A DNA stretch of 64,000 nucleotides from Streptomyces sp. LX-29 (GTDB taxonomy: Bacteria > Actinomycetota > Actinomycetes > Streptomycetales > Streptomycetaceae). The notes below the pieces were generated by a model. It did no database searches. It was given only the letters and a program-made list of their open reading frames with translations, and was not told the origin of the DNA. The stretch spans positions 1,612,001 to 1,676,000 of the forward strand of contig NZ_CP089746.1 in assembly GCF_029541745.1 (NCBI RefSeq), in the 5' to 3' direction. This document shows positions 43,557 through 51,730 of the stretch, in pieces. The position numbers and the translations under genes are program-made. Within the stretch, counting starts at the first letter, position 1. Every line of letters starts with the position of its first letter.

Positions 43557-44756
43557 ATGTCCGAGCGCCGTGCCCGCCCCCGCTTCCCGCTCACGCCGAA
43601 GGCGAAGAAGCACCACTCCTGGCTGCGCCCCGGTGGCTCGCGCGCGAACGGCGGCTCCACCCCTCCCCCACCCACTCCGGCCTCCGAGCCGGCGGGCGAC
43701 TCGGAGACCCCCGGCTATCCCGCGCCCGCGGCGCGCAGCGTGGTCGAGGCCGCCGTCTACCGCGGCGGACGACGGGTGGCGACGCCCGGCACCCTCGCCG
43801 CCACCTACCGGCGGCTGCGCGAGGAGGCCGACGGCAGCATGGCGTGGATCGGGCTGCACCGGCCCAGCGAGGCGGAGCTGCACTCGCTGGCGGACGAGTT
43901 CGACCTGCACAAGCTGGCCATCGAGGACGCGATGGAGGCCCACCAGCGGCCGAAGCTGGAGCGCTACGGCGACACGCTGTTCGTCGTGCTGCGCGCCGCC
44001 CGCTACCTCGACGCCCCCGAGGAGGTCGACTTCGGCGAGCTGCACGTCTTCGTCGGCCCCGACTTCGTGATCACCGTCCGCCACGGTGCCGCCCCCGACC
44101 TGTCGGCGGTCCGCCGCCGCATGGAGGCCAGCCCCGAGCTGCTGGCGCTGGGCCCGGAGGCGGTGCTCTACGCCATCCTCGACGCGGTCGTCGACGGCTA
44201 CGCGCCGGTGGTCGCCGGCGTCCAGAACGACATCGACGAGATCGAGACCGAGGTCTTCCGCGGCGACCCCGAGGTGTCCCGCCGCATCTACGAACTCTCC
44301 CGCGAGATGGTCGAGTTCCAGCGGGCCACCCGCCCCCTGGTGGGCATGTTGCGCGCCCTGATGGCGGGCTTCGACAAGTACGGCACCGACGAGGAGCTCC
44401 AGCGCTACCTCCGTGACGTCGCCGACCACGTCACCCACTCCAGCGAACGCGTGGACGGCTTCCGCTCCGCCCTCACCGACATCCTCGCCGTCAACGCCAC
44501 CCTCGTCACCCAGCAGCAGAACGAGGAGATGCGGGCGATGACCAAGGCGGGCATAGAGCAGAACGAAGAGATCAAGAAGATCTCCTCCTGGGCCGCCATC
44601 CTGTTCGCGCCCACGCTGGTCGGAACCATCTACGGCATGAACTTCGACCACATGCCGGAGCTGCACTGGGTGGGCGGCTACCCGTTCGCGATCCTGCTGA
44701 TGGCCGTGGTGTGCACGAGCCTGTACGTGATCTTCAAGAAGCGCGACTGGCTCTGA
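43557..44756 (+). CDS. corA: CorA-family Mg2+/Co2+ transporter
   Basis: 399-aa divalent cation channel. Long cytoplasmic N-terminal domain, then two C-terminal membrane helices with the signature YGMNF in the loop and a basic tail (KKRDWL). The first 60 residues are a Pro/Ser/Gly-rich extension. ATG 43557 has GAAGGG upstream; the in-frame start at 43494 is less likely. Confidence 0.9.
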   Translation: MSERRARPRFPLTPKAKKHHSWLRPGGSRANGGSTPPPPTPASEPAGDSETPGYPAPAARSVVEAAVYRGGRRVATPGTLAATYRRLREEADGSMAWIGLHRPSEAELHSLADEFDLHKLAIEDAMEAHQRPKLERYGDTLFVVLRAARYLDAPEEVDFGELHVFVGPDFVITVRHGAAPDLSAVRRRMEASPELLALGPEAVLYAILDAVVDGYAPVVAGVQNDIDEIETEVFRGDPEVSRRIYELSREMVEFQRATRPLVGMLRALMAGFDKYGTDEELQRYLRDVADHVTHSSERVDGFRSALTDILAVNATLVTQQQNEEMRAMTKAGIEQNEEIKKISSWAAILFAPTLVGTIYGMNFDHMPELHWVGGYPFAILLMAVVCTSLYVIFKKRDWL

Positions 44757-44791
44757 GCGACCGTTGAGCATCCTTCGGTGAGCCGACCCGC

Positions 44792-45595
44792 TCACGGGGC
44801 CGTGCGGGGCTCCGCCTGGTGGGCTCGGTGGAGGAGCTCCATGAAGCTCGGGGCCTCGGGGACGGGGACGGTGTCGATCCGGTGGACGGCGATGCCCGGG
44901 GTCCAGGAGTTCATGACCGCGGCGCCGGAGAGCGTCGGCAGGTCGGTGAGGGTGATCTCCTGGACGCGCTGGGGGACGTCGAGGCGGTCCAGCTGTCGGC
45001 GGACGATGCTCATCATGCTGCCGCCCAGCATCTCGGCCTCGGGCCACACCACCGCGGAGCCGTCCCAGAAGGCCAGGTTCCAGATCGACGCCTCGCTGAG
45101 TCGGCCCCGGCGGTCGACGAAGGCGGCGTCGTCGAAGCCCCGGGCGACGGCCTGGCGGAGGAAGTACGTCTTCGCCACCTCGCCGACGTGCTTCACGGCC
45201 GGTAGGACGCGCTCGAACTCGACCGTCGCCAGCGCCAGCGGGCCCCGCGGGCCGGACGCGGCCGGTCCGGTGCGGACCAGCACCTCCAGCTCCGCCTCGC
45301 CCCCGGTCGCCGTGAACTCGCCCACCGGCGAGTACACCGTGGCCGTCAGCGAGAGGTCGTCCGGGCCGGCCTCCAGCGCCGCCCGCAGGTAGGAGCGCAC
45401 CCGGTCGTCGGGCAGGGCCCGGCCGAACAGCTCCTTGGAGGCGGTCCGCAGCCGCTCCAGGTGGAGGTCGAGGCCGCGGATCCGCCCCCCGCGCACCTGC
45501 GCGGCCGTGAAGTGGGCGTAGCCCGCGAAGGCGAGCGGCGCCAACTCCTCGGCGGTCGCCGGCCGGCCGTTGCGGTGAACGACGAAAGAGGTCAT
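44792..45595 (-). CDS. Class IV PLP aminotransferase-like protein
   Basis: 267-aa fold-type IV PLP enzyme (branched-chain aminotransferase/aminodeoxychorismate lyase superfamily). Visible: GYAHFTAAQVRGGRIRGLDLHLERL, the phosphate-binding arginine/lysine segment KHVGEVAKTYFLRQA, GRLSEASIWNLAF with the conserved Glu-Ala-Ser, and TLSGAAVMNSWTPG. Substrate not determinable. Divergent from a MerR gene with a long-spacer promoter between them, suggesting MerR-activated expression. Confidence 0.82.
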   Translation of the reverse strand: MTSFVVHRNGRPATAEELAPLAFAGYAHFTAAQVRGGRIRGLDLHLERLRTASKELFGRALPDDRVRSYLRAALEAGPDDLSLTATVYSPVGEFTATGGEAELEVLVRTGPAASGPRGPLALATVEFERVLPAVKHVGEVAKTYFLRQAVARGFDDAAFVDRRGRLSEASIWNLAFWDGSAVVWPEAEMLGGSMMSIVRRQLDRLDVPQRVQEITLTDLPTLSGAAVMNSWTPGIAVHRIDTVPVPEAPSFMELLHRAHQAEPRTAP

Positions 45596-45717
45596 GGGTC
45601 ACTCCAGCGGTACGAGGTCGAGGTTCGGGAGAACGGGCCCGGGCGCGGCGACGGCGACCGGGCGGGACCGACGCCGGCGCCGCGGACGGCGGGCGCGGAA
45701 TCTCCGCTCGTGGAGCG

Positions 45718-45749
45718 ACGTTAGGGCTTCACATCAGTGGAAAGGTCAA
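45718..45749 (-). promoter_or_regulatory. MerR-type promoter of the aminotransferase gene
   Basis: On the minus strand TTGACC (45744-45749) and TAACGT (45718-45723) are separated by 20 bp, longer than the normal 17 and typical of MerR-activated promoters. The spacer holds an imperfect dyad (TTCCAC-N4-GTGAA). Confidence 0.55.
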
Positions 45750-45768
45750 GGCGGATGGGGCGCGTCAC

Positions 45769-46113
45769 ATGCTGATCGGGGAGTTGTCCCGGCGTACCGG
45801 GGTCAGCGCACGGCTGCTGCGGTACTACGAGGAGCAGGGGCTGTTGGAGTCCCGGCGGGCCCCCAACGGCTACCGCCACTACGACGAGGAGTCGGTCGTC
45901 ACCGTCCGGCAGGTGCGCGCCCTGCTGGACGCCGGGCTCACCACCGAGGTGATCCGCGTGGTGCTGCCGTGCACCGAGGGCGAGCGGATGGGCATCGACT
46001 GGTGCGCGCCCCTGCGGGCCCTCCTGGACCGGGAGTTGGCCGCCATGGACGAGCGCATCCACGGCCTCCAGCGCAGCCGCTCCACGCTCGCCGGCTACCT
46101 CGCGCAGCCCTGA
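45769..46113 (+). CDS. MerR-family regulator
   Basis: 114-aa MerR protein: LIGELSRRTGVSARLLRYYEEQGLLESRRAPNGYRHYDEESV is the winged helix, followed by a dimerisation helix. The single pair of cysteines (PCTEGERMGIDWCAP) is not a classical metal-binding loop, so the ligand may be organic or a redox signal. Divergent from the aminotransferase. Confidence 0.87.
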   Translation: MLIGELSRRTGVSARLLRYYEEQGLLESRRAPNGYRHYDEESVVTVRQVRALLDAGLTTEVIRVVLPCTEGERMGIDWCAPLRALLDRELAAMDERIHGLQRSRSTLAGYLAQP

Positions 46114-46180
46114 GCCCCGCCGGCTCACCCGGCCCGCCGGACTCACCCGGCCCGGCGGGGGTCACCCGTCCCGCCGGGGC

Positions 46181-46477
46181 TCACCCGCCGGCCGGGCGGC
46201 GGGGCCGGCCGACCGCGCGGCGCAGATACGGGTCGGGGCCCGGGGGCCGCGGCACCGGGTCCGGCGACGGACCGGGGGTCGGCTCGGGGGGCGGGCTGGG
46301 CACGGGGTTCGGCGAGGGCGCCGGGACGGGGCTGTCCGGGTCCGGGATCGGAGGCGGCGGCGGGGTCGGCGGCACCGGGTCTGGGAGGGGTGGCGGCTGG
46401 CGGTCCAGCCGCGGGCGCCTGCGGGCCGGCGGCGCCGTGCGCGGCCTGGCCGGCGAGCGACTCGTCAGCGCGGTCAT
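46181..46477 (-). CDS. Short proline-rich protein
   Basis: 98-aa protein, over a third proline, with a basic N-terminus and Arg-rich tail. ATG 46477 has GGAGG with good spacing, the best argument that it is real. No signal peptide. It sits directly downstream of the GH6 gene, whose insertion has similar Pro-Asp/Thr composition. Function unknown. Confidence 0.5.
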   Translation of the reverse strand: MTALTSRSPARPRTAPPARRRPRLDRQPPPLPDPVPPTPPPPPIPDPDSPVPAPSPNPVPSPPPEPTPGPSPDPVPRPPGPDPYLRRAVGRPRRPAGG

Positions 46478-46525
46478 GGGAACCTCCAGACGTATCGGTC
46501 GGGAATCCGGCCCCACCCCCAGTCT

Positions 46526-48514
46526 CTACCAACCCCACCAGTCGATCACCGGCAGCTCGGAGAAGAGCGCCTCGCCGTGGGCGTGCGCCACGTCCAGCCA
46601 GTCCGGCCGCAGCCGTGGCTGGGAGAGGCGTACGAGCTCCAGCGCCTGCCGGGGGAACCACTCCCCCGCCTTGGGGTCCGGCGCACCCCACTCCGGGTCG
46701 ACCGGCCCCTCCGTGCCGCGCAGGCACAGACCGTCCGACTCCCCGGGTGTCTTCACCCACAGCGCGGCGTCGTGCAGCGGGTCGTACGTGTGAGTCGTCG
46801 GGCGCACCCCCAGGCCGCGGCCGGGCGGGTTGCACCAGTCCTGCGGGTCCCGGTAGCGGCCGGGAGGGGGTGTCCACGGGCCCTGCCCGTTGCGGCTGGT
46901 GTCGGTGACGAAGTGCTTCATGCGCACCGGGTCCAGCGGTCCGAGGTGCTCGTCCAGCCAGTCCCGGGCCTGGGAGCGCGGCCAGTCCTGGTGTGGGCAA
47001 CGCGCCGGGTCGCCGCCCCGGCCCGCGTACACGAGGCAGGAGGAGATCAGCCTGCCGTACCAGTCGTTGACCTCGTTGGGCTGGTAGTTGGAGACGTTGA
47101 CGAAGAAGCCGGTCGCGCGGTCGACGCCCGCCTCGCGCAGCCGCGGCACGATCCCGGACACCGCGTGCCAGCCCGCGTGTCCCGCGTCGAGGTAGACCCT
47201 GGTCCCGGGCAGCCCTTCCAGCGCGTCGACGGCGTAGTTGATCTCCGCGTACCGCGCCCGCGTACGGCGCTCCGCCAGCTCCGCGTCCGGATCCGGCCCA
47301 GCGGGTGGGGAGACGGATGGTGAGGGGTGCGGGCTGGGGTCCGCGGTCGGGCTCGGGTCGGTGGTCGGGTCCGGGGTCGGGTCCGGGGTCGGGTCCGGGG
47401 TCGGGCTGTGCTCGGGGGCCGGTGCGGGCGTCGGGGCGGGTGTCGGGGGCCGCGGCGGCTCCTGGAGCGGTCCGGGCTCCGGGGCGATGGCGGGTGGTTC
47501 CAGCGGCATCACCGAGGGTCGGGGCTCGCCCGGCGGTCGGGGCGCCTCCGATGGTTGCGGCTCCTCCGATGGTTGCGACACGTCGGTCGGTGGCGGCGTC
47601 CACGACGGTCCCGGCGCCGGCACGGAGCCGTCTCGCGCCGGCAGGGAGCCGTCCGGCGACGACGGAGAGCCGTTCCGCGACGGCGCCAGCCCGTCCGGCC
47701 CCGGAGCCGTACGTGGCGCCCGGGCCGCGGCGTATCCGCTGCGGGAGGCCGCGTACGCCGCCAGATCGCCGGACGGCGCGGTCTCGGCCGCGGTCTCCGG
47801 GACCGGCCGCCCCTCGGCCTCGGCCGCCGGCCCCGCTGTCGGCCGCCCGTCTTCCGCCGGCTGTTCACCGCCACCCGCCGAGGGTTCCCCGGACCCCGTG
47901 GCGGGCTCTCCGGAGCCCTCGGCGGCCTCCTCCGAACCCGCGGCGGCGCCGCTCTCCTCGGTCCTGGCCGGCGGCGGGCAGTCCGCTGGCAGCAGGGCCA
48001 GGGAGTCGGGTTCGAGGATGACGATCGCCTCGCGGCGGCCGATCCCGTAGGCGATGGCGTCGATCCACTCCTCGTAGGCGGCGCTGTCCTGCGCGCCGCC
48101 CGCCGAGTAGCTGCCGCAGTCGCGGCCGGGGACGTTGTAGAGGGCCAGCACGGGGACCTCGTCCTGTCGGGCGGCGCGGCGGGTGGTGTCGCGTACGTGC
48201 CAGGCGACCTCCTCCGGGGACTGGTCGCCGAACCAGACGGCGCGCGGGGTGCGCAGCATGGCGAAGAGGCTGGCGGCGGCGTCGTAGGCGCCGTGCCGGG
48301 TCAGCTGGCGCAGCTGCCGGTGCGCGGCCTCGTCGACGGGTGGGCGGTAGAGGCTCGCGCCGCGCAGCGAGGGGATCGGGGGGCCGTAGCCGTCGGGCCC
48401 GGTGACGGCGCCGGTGGCGGCACCGGCACCGAGGTGGCCGGCGAGGCCGACGAGCAGGGACAGCGCGGCCGCGGTGGCGATGCGGGCGGCGCGGGGCCAT
48501 GGTCTTCTTCGCAC
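46526..48514 (-). CDS. GH6 glycoside hydrolase with internal Pro-rich insertion
   Basis: 662-aa secreted protein with an N-terminal signal peptide (about residues 1-37). The GH6 (endoglucanase/cellobiohydrolase) catalytic domain is in two parts. Part 1, residues 48-178: ALYNVPGRDCGSYSAGG (Asp132) and VILEPDSLALL (putative catalytic acid Asp170). Part 2, from residue 415: ARYAEINYAVDALEGLPGTRVYLDAGHAGW, GFFVNVSNYQ, KHFVTDTSRNGQGPW, CNPPGRGLG and WVKTPGESDG. Between them lies about 235 residues of low-complexity Pro/Glu/Ser/Asp sequence, including PTPDP repeats. All family motifs are kept, so it may fold with a long loop. No carbohydrate-binding module is seen. GTG start. Confidence 0.85.
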   Translation of the reverse strand: MRRRPWPRAARIATAAALSLLVGLAGHLGAGAATGAVTGPDGYGPPIPSLRGASLYRPPVDEAAHRQLRQLTRHGAYDAAASLFAMLRTPRAVWFGDQSPEEVAWHVRDTTRRAARQDEVPVLALYNVPGRDCGSYSAGGAQDSAAYEEWIDAIAYGIGRREAIVILEPDSLALLPADCPPPARTEESGAAAGSEEAAEGSGEPATGSGEPSAGGGEQPAEDGRPTAGPAAEAEGRPVPETAAETAPSGDLAAYAASRSGYAAARAPRTAPGPDGLAPSRNGSPSSPDGSLPARDGSVPAPGPSWTPPPTDVSQPSEEPQPSEAPRPPGEPRPSVMPLEPPAIAPEPGPLQEPPRPPTPAPTPAPAPEHSPTPDPTPDPTPDPTTDPSPTADPSPHPSPSVSPPAGPDPDAELAERRTRARYAEINYAVDALEGLPGTRVYLDAGHAGWHAVSGIVPRLREAGVDRATGFFVNVSNYQPNEVNDWYGRLISSCLVYAGRGGDPARCPHQDWPRSQARDWLDEHLGPLDPVRMKHFVTDTSRNGQGPWTPPPGRYRDPQDWCNPPGRGLGVRPTTHTYDPLHDAALWVKTPGESDGLCLRGTEGPVDPEWGAPDPKAGEWFPRQALELVRLSQPRLRPDWLDVAHAHGEALFSELPVIDWWGW

Positions 48515-48695
48515 GGTTCATTCCTGCGCCGCCCGCGCTCCCCCACTACACCCGACTGAGCCGACTAACCGTCAGATATTCACACTGTCAGGTGATCGGA
48601 TGGTGCGAGGGGGCTCCACACGCGACACACGACACAGGGGACACACACGTCGCACGCGTCGCACGCGCATGTGAGGCATGTGACGCACGCGCATG

Positions 48696-49886
48696 TCATG
48701 CCACCACCGAGCCGAGGCGACCCCTGCGCCCGGCCGCCGCCGGCGCCGTCACCCGCTCCGCGTCGTGGTGGATGGGGCTGTGCGCACCGGTGAGCGGCAG
48801 GCCGGTGCCGCCGTGCCGATCGGCGACGATCTCGCTGGCGATGGACAGCGCGGTCTCCTCGGGGGTCCGCGCCCCGAGGTCCAGCCCGATGGGGCTGCGC
48901 AGCCTGGCCAGCTCCAGCTCGCCGACGCCCACCTCGCGCAGCCGGTCCAGCCGGGCCAGATGGGTGCGGCGGGAGCCCATGGCGCCGACGTACGCGACCG
49001 GCAGCCGCAGCGCCCGGCGCAGTAGCGGCACGTCGAACTTGGCGTCGTGGGTCAGGACGCACAGCACCGTGCGGGCGTCGACCTCGGTGGCGTCCAGATA
49101 GCGGTGCGGCCAGTCCACCACGACCTCGTCCGCGTCCGGGAAGCGCCGGGCGGTGGCGAACACGGGCCGGGCGTCGCAGACGGTCACGTGGTAGCCGAGG
49201 AACTTGCCCACCCGCACCAGCGCCCCCGCGAAGTCGATCGCCCCGAAGACGATCATGCGCGGCGGCGGCACGCTGGACTCCACGAGCAGTTCCAACGGCG
49301 CGCCGCAACGGCTGCCGTCCACGCCGATGGTGACGGTGTCCGTCCGCCCCGCCTCCAGCAGGGCGTGCGCCTGGGCGGCGGCGGTGTGGTCGAGCGCGGC
49401 GGCGTCGGTCACCCCGGGGCCGCCGAGGGTGCCCTCGTACGAGCCGTCGGGGCGCACCACCAGCAGCCGCCCCAGCAGCCCGTCCGGGCCCTGGACGATC
49501 CGGGCGACCGCCACCGCCTCCGCCCGGGCGGCGGTGGCCAGCGCGGCACCGAGGACGGGGCGTACCCGCTCCACCGCGCGCACCGGGGTGACCAGGATGT
49601 CGATGGCCCCGCCGCAGGTCAGACCCACGGCGAAGGCGTCCTCGTCGGAGTAGCCGAAGCGCTCGCGCACCGACTCGCCGGACTCCAGCGCCTGGCGGCA
49701 CAGCTCGTAGACGGCGCCCTCGACGCAGCCGCCGGAGACGCTGCCCACGGCGGTGCCGGCGGAGTCCACGGCCAGGGCGGCGCCCGGCTGACGCGGCGCG
49801 CTGCCGCCGACCGCCACCACCGTGGCGACGGCGAAGTCGCGCCCCTCCTCGCACCACCCGTGCAGTTCGGCGGCGATGTCCAGCAT
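48696..49886 (-). CDS. xdhC: XdhC/CoxI-family maturation factor
   Basis: 396-aa factor that inserts sulfurated molybdenum cofactor into xanthine dehydrogenase. N-terminal XdhC_CoxI domain (ATVVAVGGSAPRQPGAALAV, GSVSGGCVEGAVYE with the conserved Cys) and a C-terminal Rossmann domain (MIVFGAIDFAGALVRVGKFLGYHVTVCDAR; THDAKFDVPLL; YVGAMGSRRTH). ATG 49886 has AGGAGC upstream. Downstream of and co-directional with the permease and xdh genes. Confidence 0.9.
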   Translation of the reverse strand: MLDIAAELHGWCEEGRDFAVATVVAVGGSAPRQPGAALAVDSAGTAVGSVSGGCVEGAVYELCRQALESGESVRERFGYSDEDAFAVGLTCGGAIDILVTPVRAVERVRPVLGAALATAARAEAVAVARIVQGPDGLLGRLLVVRPDGSYEGTLGGPGVTDAAALDHTAAAQAHALLEAGRTDTVTIGVDGSRCGAPLELLVESSVPPPRMIVFGAIDFAGALVRVGKFLGYHVTVCDARPVFATARRFPDADEVVVDWPHRYLDATEVDARTVLCVLTHDAKFDVPLLRRALRLPVAYVGAMGSRRTHLARLDRLREVGVGELELARLRSPIGLDLGARTPEETALSIASEIVADRHGGTGLPLTGAHSPIHHDAERVTAPAAAGRRGRLGSVVA

Positions 49887-49925
49887 GTGATCAGCTCCTA
49901 CGCGACACGACGACATGACGCGGCA

Positions 49926-51377
49926 TCAGGTGACGCCGAGCCAGTGCTCGATGGGGTTGAGTGCGAAGTAGACGAGGAAGACGCCGGTCAGTACCCACAT
50001 GAACGCCCCGGGCTCGCGGAACCTCCCCTGGGCCGCCTTGATCGCGGTGTAGGCGATCACGCCGGCGCCGACGCCCGCGGTGATGGAGTACGTGAACGGC
50101 ATCAGGGCCACGGTCAGGAAGGCCGGGACGGCGACCGAGCGGTCGGCCCAGTCCACATGGCGGGCGTTCTGCATCATCATCGCGCCGATGACGACGAGCG
50201 CGGCCGCGGCGACCTGGGCCGGCACGATCTGCGCCAACGGGGTGAAGAACAGCCCGGCGGCGAAGAAGAGCCCGGTGACCACGGAGGAGAGTCCGGTACG
50301 GGCGCCTTCGCCCACCCCGGTCGCGGACTCGATGAACACCGTCTGGCCGGAGGCGCCGGACACCCCGCCGATCGCGCCGCCCGCGCCGTCGACGAAGAGC
50401 GCCCGGCTCAGCCCGGGCATCCGCCCCCGCTCGTCGGCGAGCCCCGCCTCGGTGCCCACGCCGATGACGGTCGCCATGGCGTCGAAGAACCCGGCCAGCA
50501 CCAGGGTGAAGACGATCACCGCGACGGTCATCCCACCGATCTCGCCCCAACCGCCGAACTCGACCTGCCCGAGGAGCCCGAAGTCCGGGCTGGAGACGGC
50601 GTTCGACGGCAGCTCGGGCGCCCGACCGCCCCACGCCGCCGGACCGAGGTCGGCCACCGCGTTGACGACGACCGCGAGGACGGTGCCGGTGACGATGCCG
50701 ATCAGGATCGCGCCGGGGACCTCGCGCGCCTGCAACATGAAGATCAGCAGCAGAGTGACGGCGAAGACCAGGACCGGCCAGCCGGTGAGCCGGCCGTGGT
50801 CGCCGAGGGTGACGGGCGCGCCCTTGCCCACGAACCCGGCGTTGACCAGGCCGATCAGCGCGATGAACATCCCGATGCCGATGGTGATGCCGTGCTTCAG
50901 GGCGAGCGGAATCGCGTTCATGACGACCTCGCGCAGACCGGTGACCACCAGCAGCACGATCACCGTCCCGTAGATCACGCACATGCCCATGGCCTGCGGC
51001 CAGGTCATGTCGCCGATCACCTGGGTGGTCAGCACCGCGGAGACGCTCAGCCCGGCGGCGAGCGCGAGGGGCACCTTGCCGACGAAGCCCATCAGCAGCG
51101 TGGAGACGGCGGCCGCCAGCGCCGTCGCGGTGATCAGACTCGACTGGGCGAGCCGGTGGCCGTCGGCGTCCGGGCCCGACAGCAGCAGCGGGTTGAGCAG
51201 CAGGATGTACGCCATCGCCATGAAGGTCGTGACGCCGCCGCGCACCTCGCGGGCGACCGTGGATCCTCTGTCGCTGATGTGGAAGTACCGGTCCAGCCAC
51301 GAGCGCCCGGCAGGCGGGCGGGATCCGGTGCCCGCGTTCTCCGGCGACGTCGTGGGCTCGACTGCTTGCTGGGTCAT
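49926..51377 (-). CDS. Guanine/hypoxanthine-type NCS2 permease (AzgA-like)
   Basis: 483-aa purine permease. N-terminal DRYFHISDRGSTVAREVRGGVTTFMAMAYILLLNPLLLS is characteristic of the AzgA/PbuG branch; further family stretches are GMCVIYG and FFDAMATVIGVGTEAGL. About 12 or more membrane segments. Positioned between xdh and xdhC, it should import hypoxanthine, guanine or adenine for oxidation. Confidence 0.9.
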   Translation of the reverse strand: MTQQAVEPTTSPENAGTGSRPPAGRSWLDRYFHISDRGSTVAREVRGGVTTFMAMAYILLLNPLLLSGPDADGHRLAQSSLITATALAAAVSTLLMGFVGKVPLALAAGLSVSAVLTTQVIGDMTWPQAMGMCVIYGTVIVLLVVTGLREVVMNAIPLALKHGITIGIGMFIALIGLVNAGFVGKGAPVTLGDHGRLTGWPVLVFAVTLLLIFMLQAREVPGAILIGIVTGTVLAVVVNAVADLGPAAWGGRAPELPSNAVSSPDFGLLGQVEFGGWGEIGGMTVAVIVFTLVLAGFFDAMATVIGVGTEAGLADERGRMPGLSRALFVDGAGGAIGGVSGASGQTVFIESATGVGEGARTGLSSVVTGLFFAAGLFFTPLAQIVPAQVAAAALVVIGAMMMQNARHVDWADRSVAVPAFLTVALMPFTYSITAGVGAGVIAYTAIKAAQGRFREPGAFMWVLTGVFLVYFALNPIEHWLGVT

Positions 51378-51730
51378 GCGGTGCCACTCCCAAGGTTCAT
51401 AGGGGCCCCCGCGCGGGGGCGCTCCCCGCGCGGGATTTGGGATGGTGCTGCTGGCATCACGACCCGGGGGACGGCCCGGACGGTTCGCCCTGGCGGGCGG
51501 CCTTTCGTGTGGAGTCGTGGTTCCCGGCGGTCCGGCACCGCCGGGCTCCGCCGTGGGGGTCCTCGCCGCCGCGGCGGAGGGGAATGCCGGACCCGGCGAG
51601 ACGGGGTGCCGGACCCGGCGGAAACGGGTGCCCGGCCCCCGGCCGGATGAGGTGCCCGGACCCCGAGGGAGACGGGTGCGGAGCTCCGGGGGAACCCCGC
51701 GGTACCGGGGCCGGGTCCCGAACGTAGCGC
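51378..51730. other. Intergenic region between xdh operon and permease
   Basis: Contains the palindrome GCCCCCGCGCGGGGGC (51405-51420), either a terminator for the xdh transcript or an element in the permease leader. From about 51590 to 51690 there are imperfect direct repeats of GCCGGACCCGGCG-type blocks alternating with ACGGGT. No ORF is convincing. Confidence 0.5.
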
